NCBI GenBank assembly: GCA_947465645.1 | Contig: CANIBQ010000009.1 | Location: 33,619 to 97,618, forward strand | Length of the DNA stretch: 64,000 bases | Direction: 5' to 3' | Source: Acidobacteriota bacterium | Lineage (GTDB): Bacteria > Acidobacteriota > Vicinamibacteria > Vicinamibacterales > UBA2999 | In this document: positions 62,172 through 64,000 of the stretch, piece by piece | Position numbering within the stretch: position 1 is the stretch's first letter | How the letters are laid out: every line of letters begins with the position of its first letter | The notes under the pieces: generated by a model | Told to the model about the DNA's origin: nothing | What the model saw: only the letters and a program-made list of their open reading frames with translations | Database searches by the model: none | Position numbers and translations under genes: made by a program

Positions 62172-62912
62172 ATGAAATTGGCACTGTGCGCCGCGCTGGC
62201 TGCCGTCGTCGCCTTGTGCCCATCCCCGCTCGCGGCACAGACACGGGTCGTTCCTGACATCTGGGGAGTGTGGATGGGGCTGAGCGGCGTGTCCGATGCC
62301 GATCCGCGCTTCCGCAACACTCCCTTCCCTGAGCCGGACTTCACCGAATGGGGTGCCGCGGAATCGAAGCGCCTCGCCAGCCCGATCACGCCGGGCGAGT
62401 GCAATCCCTGGCCGGCGGTCATGTTCATGAACGCGAGCGGTCTCTTCCCGCTCCAGGTTCTACAGGGGCCGAACCTGATCGTCATCCACCATGAGGCGAT
62501 CACCCAACCGCGGCGGATCTATACGGACGGCCGCCGGCATCCGGCAGCGGACGACCTGCTTCCCAGTTTCATCGGCCATTCGATCGGCCGCTGGGAGGGC
62601 GACACCCTGGTGGTGGACACCGTGGGCACCAACGGGCGGGCGCGGCCCCTCAACGGCTACGTCTCGGGCGCCGTCACCTCCGGGGTCGACACCGCGCCAC
62701 GCCTGCCTTCCAGCGAGCAGTTGCACGTGATCGAACGTATCCGGCTGGTTGGCGGCGGGCAGTACCTGGAGGACGTGATCACCGTGGAAGATCCTAAGGT
62801 GTACCGCAAGCCCTGGACGGTCAGACGCTACTGGCAGCGGCGACCTGACATCGACGTGCAGGAATACGCCTGCAACGACAACAGCCGGCCCGATGCCGAG
62901 GGCCAGAAATGA
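62172..62912 (+). CDS. Exported protein of unknown function, acidobacterial secreted family
   Basis: 246 residues with a signal peptide (MKLALCAALAAVVALCPSPLAA). Characteristic blocks are VPDIWGVWMGLSG, RRIYTDGRRHPAADDLLPSFIGHSIGRWEGDTLVVDTVG, LHVIERIRLVGGGQYLEDVITVEDP and RKPWTVRRYW. I have seen this pattern in many acidobacterial secreted proteins that sit next to DUF6152 genes. No catalytic motif is evident. It overlaps the DUF6152 gene by ATGA, so the two are translated together and may form a complex. Confidence 0.8.
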   Translation: MKLALCAALAAVVALCPSPLAAQTRVVPDIWGVWMGLSGVSDADPRFRNTPFPEPDFTEWGAAESKRLASPITPGECNPWPAVMFMNASGLFPLQVLQGPNLIVIHHEAITQPRRIYTDGRRHPAADDLLPSFIGHSIGRWEGDTLVVDTVGTNGRARPLNGYVSGAVTSGVDTAPRLPSSEQLHVIERIRLVGGGQYLEDVITVEDPKVYRKPWTVRRYWQRRPDIDVQEYACNDNSRPDAEGQK

Positions 62913-63304
62913 AGCGTCTGTCTTTCTGCCTCGCAGCGGCCCTGCTCTCCGCCAACCCGGTCTTCGCCCATCACTCCTTCGCGATGTTCGACCTCGTCCG
63001 TGAGATCACCGTGGTTGGGACGATCAAGGAGGTGCAGTTCACCAATCCGCACGTGTGGCTGCAGGTGCTGGTCCCGAGCGGCAAGGGCGGCCAGACTGAG
63101 TGGAGCATCGAGGCCGGCGCACCAGGCATGCTGCTCCGCACGGGGTGGAAGCCCGGCACGCTCAAACCGGGAGACGCGGTGACGATCGTCACCCACCCCG
63201 CGAAGAGCGGTGCCTCCAACGGCAGCCTCGTGCGGGTGACCCTGCCGGACGGCCGGACCCTCGGTCCTGGCGGCCCGCCACCGGCGTTGAAACCCGGCCT
63301 CTAG
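62909..63304 (+). CDS. Exported DUF6152-type (HHS-motif) protein
   Basis: 131 residues; ATG overlaps the upstream stop (ATGA). The signal peptide ends NPVFA and the mature chain starts HHSFAMFDLVREITVVGTIKEV. Continues with FTNPHVWLQVLVP, SIEAGAPGMLLRTGWKPGTLKPGDAVTIVTHPAKSG and VTLPDGRTLGPG. This is the clearest family member of the three in the window, with the full NPHVWL and LKPGD blocks also seen in the 14150 copy. Probably acts with the upstream secreted protein; the role is unknown. Confidence 0.85.
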   Translation: MKRLSFCLAAALLSANPVFAHHSFAMFDLVREITVVGTIKEVQFTNPHVWLQVLVPSGKGGQTEWSIEAGAPGMLLRTGWKPGTLKPGDAVTIVTHPAKSGASNGSLVRVTLPDGRTLGPGGPPPALKPGL

Positions 63305-63306
63305 CT

Positions 63307-63331
63307 TTGCCCTTTGACCTTTGCCCTTGGT
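63307..63331. repeat. Short period-7 repeat after DUF6152 gene
   Basis: TTTGCCC, TTTGACC, TTTGCCC and TTGG units begin two bases after the stop codon. They belong to the same unit class as the right arms at 33170-33199 and 48952-49004. Confidence 0.7.
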
Positions 63332-63952
63332 AATTAGTGCGTTCACAAACCCAATTGAATTGAGCCTAACGGTGAACGGACAGGAATTGATGAACTGTTA
63401 GGAGCGGCCGATATACTTAATGGGTGCTGGCGGCACGTTGGCGAATGGACGACGTAAGTGCCATCACATCAACGGGTTGGGGATTTATCTTGACCTGGCG
63501 ATCGGCGGTCGGTACTATCTGACTTGCCGCTTCGGCGGCCAAAAGAATGCGGGTGAAATCCCCGTTCGTAGCTAACAGCCGCCCTAGGGCGGCTGTTGGT
63601 CTTTTAGGGGTGCTAACGGCGGATTGCCGCGCCGCCACAGCACGTTAGTCCCGCTGGTATCGTATTCGCTTTTCGCGCGCCCAAGCCTTGTAGGAAAGCA
63701 CGTTACCGGGACGAGGCAGCCGTCTGTGGCGCTCCTGCCGAGCATAGCCACGATCACTGGGTACGGCTTTCCCCCGTAGTGTTTGATGAACGCCAAGTGA
63801 GCGGTTTGCGGGTCGGGAATCGTAAAAACCGCATGCGGCATGAGCAAGGTGTCTAGCAGGCTGCTGAAAAAATGACTGGCGACCACATATCTATGTCCAT
63901 GTGCAGGCTTCAGCGGTGGCACGTGGTCCACGCGGCCGCGTCGTCGGGGTAC
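63332..63952. other. Gene-poor, lower-GC stretch
   Basis: No confident gene. Short frames on the minus strand (63417-63638 and 63584-63841) lack ribosome-binding sites and recognisable domains. The second reads MPHAVFTIPDPQTAHLAFI at its start and could be a decayed gene. The stretch holds a strong terminator hairpin and the end of an insertion sequence. It looks like degraded accessory DNA. Confidence 0.5.
63574..63605 (+). terminator. Strong palindromic hairpin with T-tract
   Basis: A perfect 24-base palindrome (63574-63597, arms AACAGCCGCCC / GGGCGGCTGTT around a central TA) is followed by GGTCTTTT. It looks like a Rho-independent terminator on the plus strand, although no plus-strand gene ends close by. 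Confidence 0.55.
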
Positions 63953-64000
63953 TCACGCGGGTCTCGCCAGCAGCGTGCGCAGCCGGATCAGGTTGTAGGC
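63857..64000 (-). mobile_element. End of an insertion sequence, cut by the window edge
   Basis: CAGGCTGCTGAAAAA at 63857-63871 resembles the terminal repeat of IS4-like elements. About 80 bases inward, the minus strand carries the last 15 codons of a transposase. The element continues beyond the window, so its family and completeness cannot be judged. Confidence 0.5.
63953..64000 (-). CDS. Transposase C-terminus, partial
   Basis: The frame entering from the right edge reads AYNLIRLRTLLARPA and stops at 63953-63955. A-Y-N-L-I-R close to the C-terminus is typical of DDE transposases of the IS4-like group. Only 15 residues are visible, so the assignment rests on this motif and the terminal repeat next to it. 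Confidence 0.5.
   Translation of the reverse strand, partial: AYNLIRLRTLLARPA

Noticed and set aside
63363..63400. Integron attC-like site (GCCTAAC ... GTTAGGA)
   Set aside because: The interval is too short, the inner boxes do not pair and the final base of the core site does not fit; no integrase is nearby.
63584..63841. Possible 85-codon gene on the minus strand
   Set aside because: No ribosome-binding site or known domain, and it lies between a terminator hairpin and an insertion-sequence end; kept only in the gap description.

Overview
The window is a high-GC bacterial chromosome segment. It most resembles Acidobacteriota, probably a Vicinamibacteria-type genome. This is inferred from three large TonB-dependent receptors with N-terminal carboxypeptidase-regulatory-like domains, three small exported HHS-motif (DUF6152-type) proteins, exported metallo-beta-lactamase-fold and amidohydrolase enzymes, and many short intergenic palindromes and tandem repeats. 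No marker gene settles the taxonomy.

Layout. 50-7468: outer-membrane receptor, exported MBL enzyme, diheme cytochrome c, a secreted unknown and an exported amidohydrolase. 7462-11138: a compact cluster of SGNH-like membrane-anchored protein, carbamoyltransferase, SxtJ-like membrane protein and a 50-residue DUF5989/SxtK-like protein. 11123-14614: a CBS-GGDEF-EAL protein, a beta-propeller protein and a DUF6152 protein. 15126-19783: a second receptor, a wrecked aminotransferase gene and a histone-H1-like protein with a basic half and an acidic half. 19828-23320: amidase, GerMN protein, rph, rdgB. 23469-33131: mostly single housekeeping or membrane genes (BrkB/YihY, MBL enzyme, coaA with a TauE/SafE permease, DUF2071, Tat-type dienelactone hydrolase, APC permease). 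33200-40005: a large secreted protein, a Tat-exported ThDP enzyme with cytochrome c, small exported proteins, and a csp-EF-P pair.

40249-52639 is the most striking region. It is a single-direction, 12.4-kb chemosensory cluster: CheY-like, CheA, CheW, soluble MCP (split by a frameshift), a 931-residue PAS-HEAT protein, CheR, CheB, CheY-like, CheC-like and a PAS hybrid histidine kinase. The MCP has no membrane segment or recognisable sensor domain, so the PAS-HEAT protein and the related PAS kinase are the best candidates for input or output. Their PAS domains share an unusual HxHLIxCP motif.

52687-61564 is accessory DNA. tRNA-Arg(TCT) is followed 2.2 kb later by a damaged copy of itself. Between the copies lie HTH, SEC-C and HigB/HigA genes, and just beyond lies the C-terminal remnant of a serine recombinase. 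A third TonB receptor, unknown ORFs, a zinc-ribbon protein and a Fic protein follow. 61709-64000 holds a bactofilin, a secreted pair ending in the third DUF6152 protein, a gene-poor stretch and the edge of an insertion sequence.

A window-wide pattern is a set of tandem repeats of period 7 or 8 at gene 3' ends. Each locus has its own unit sequence, most fold back on themselves, and in at least three cases the stop codon lies inside a repeat unit. All functions are read from sequence and memory of families; no searches were run.
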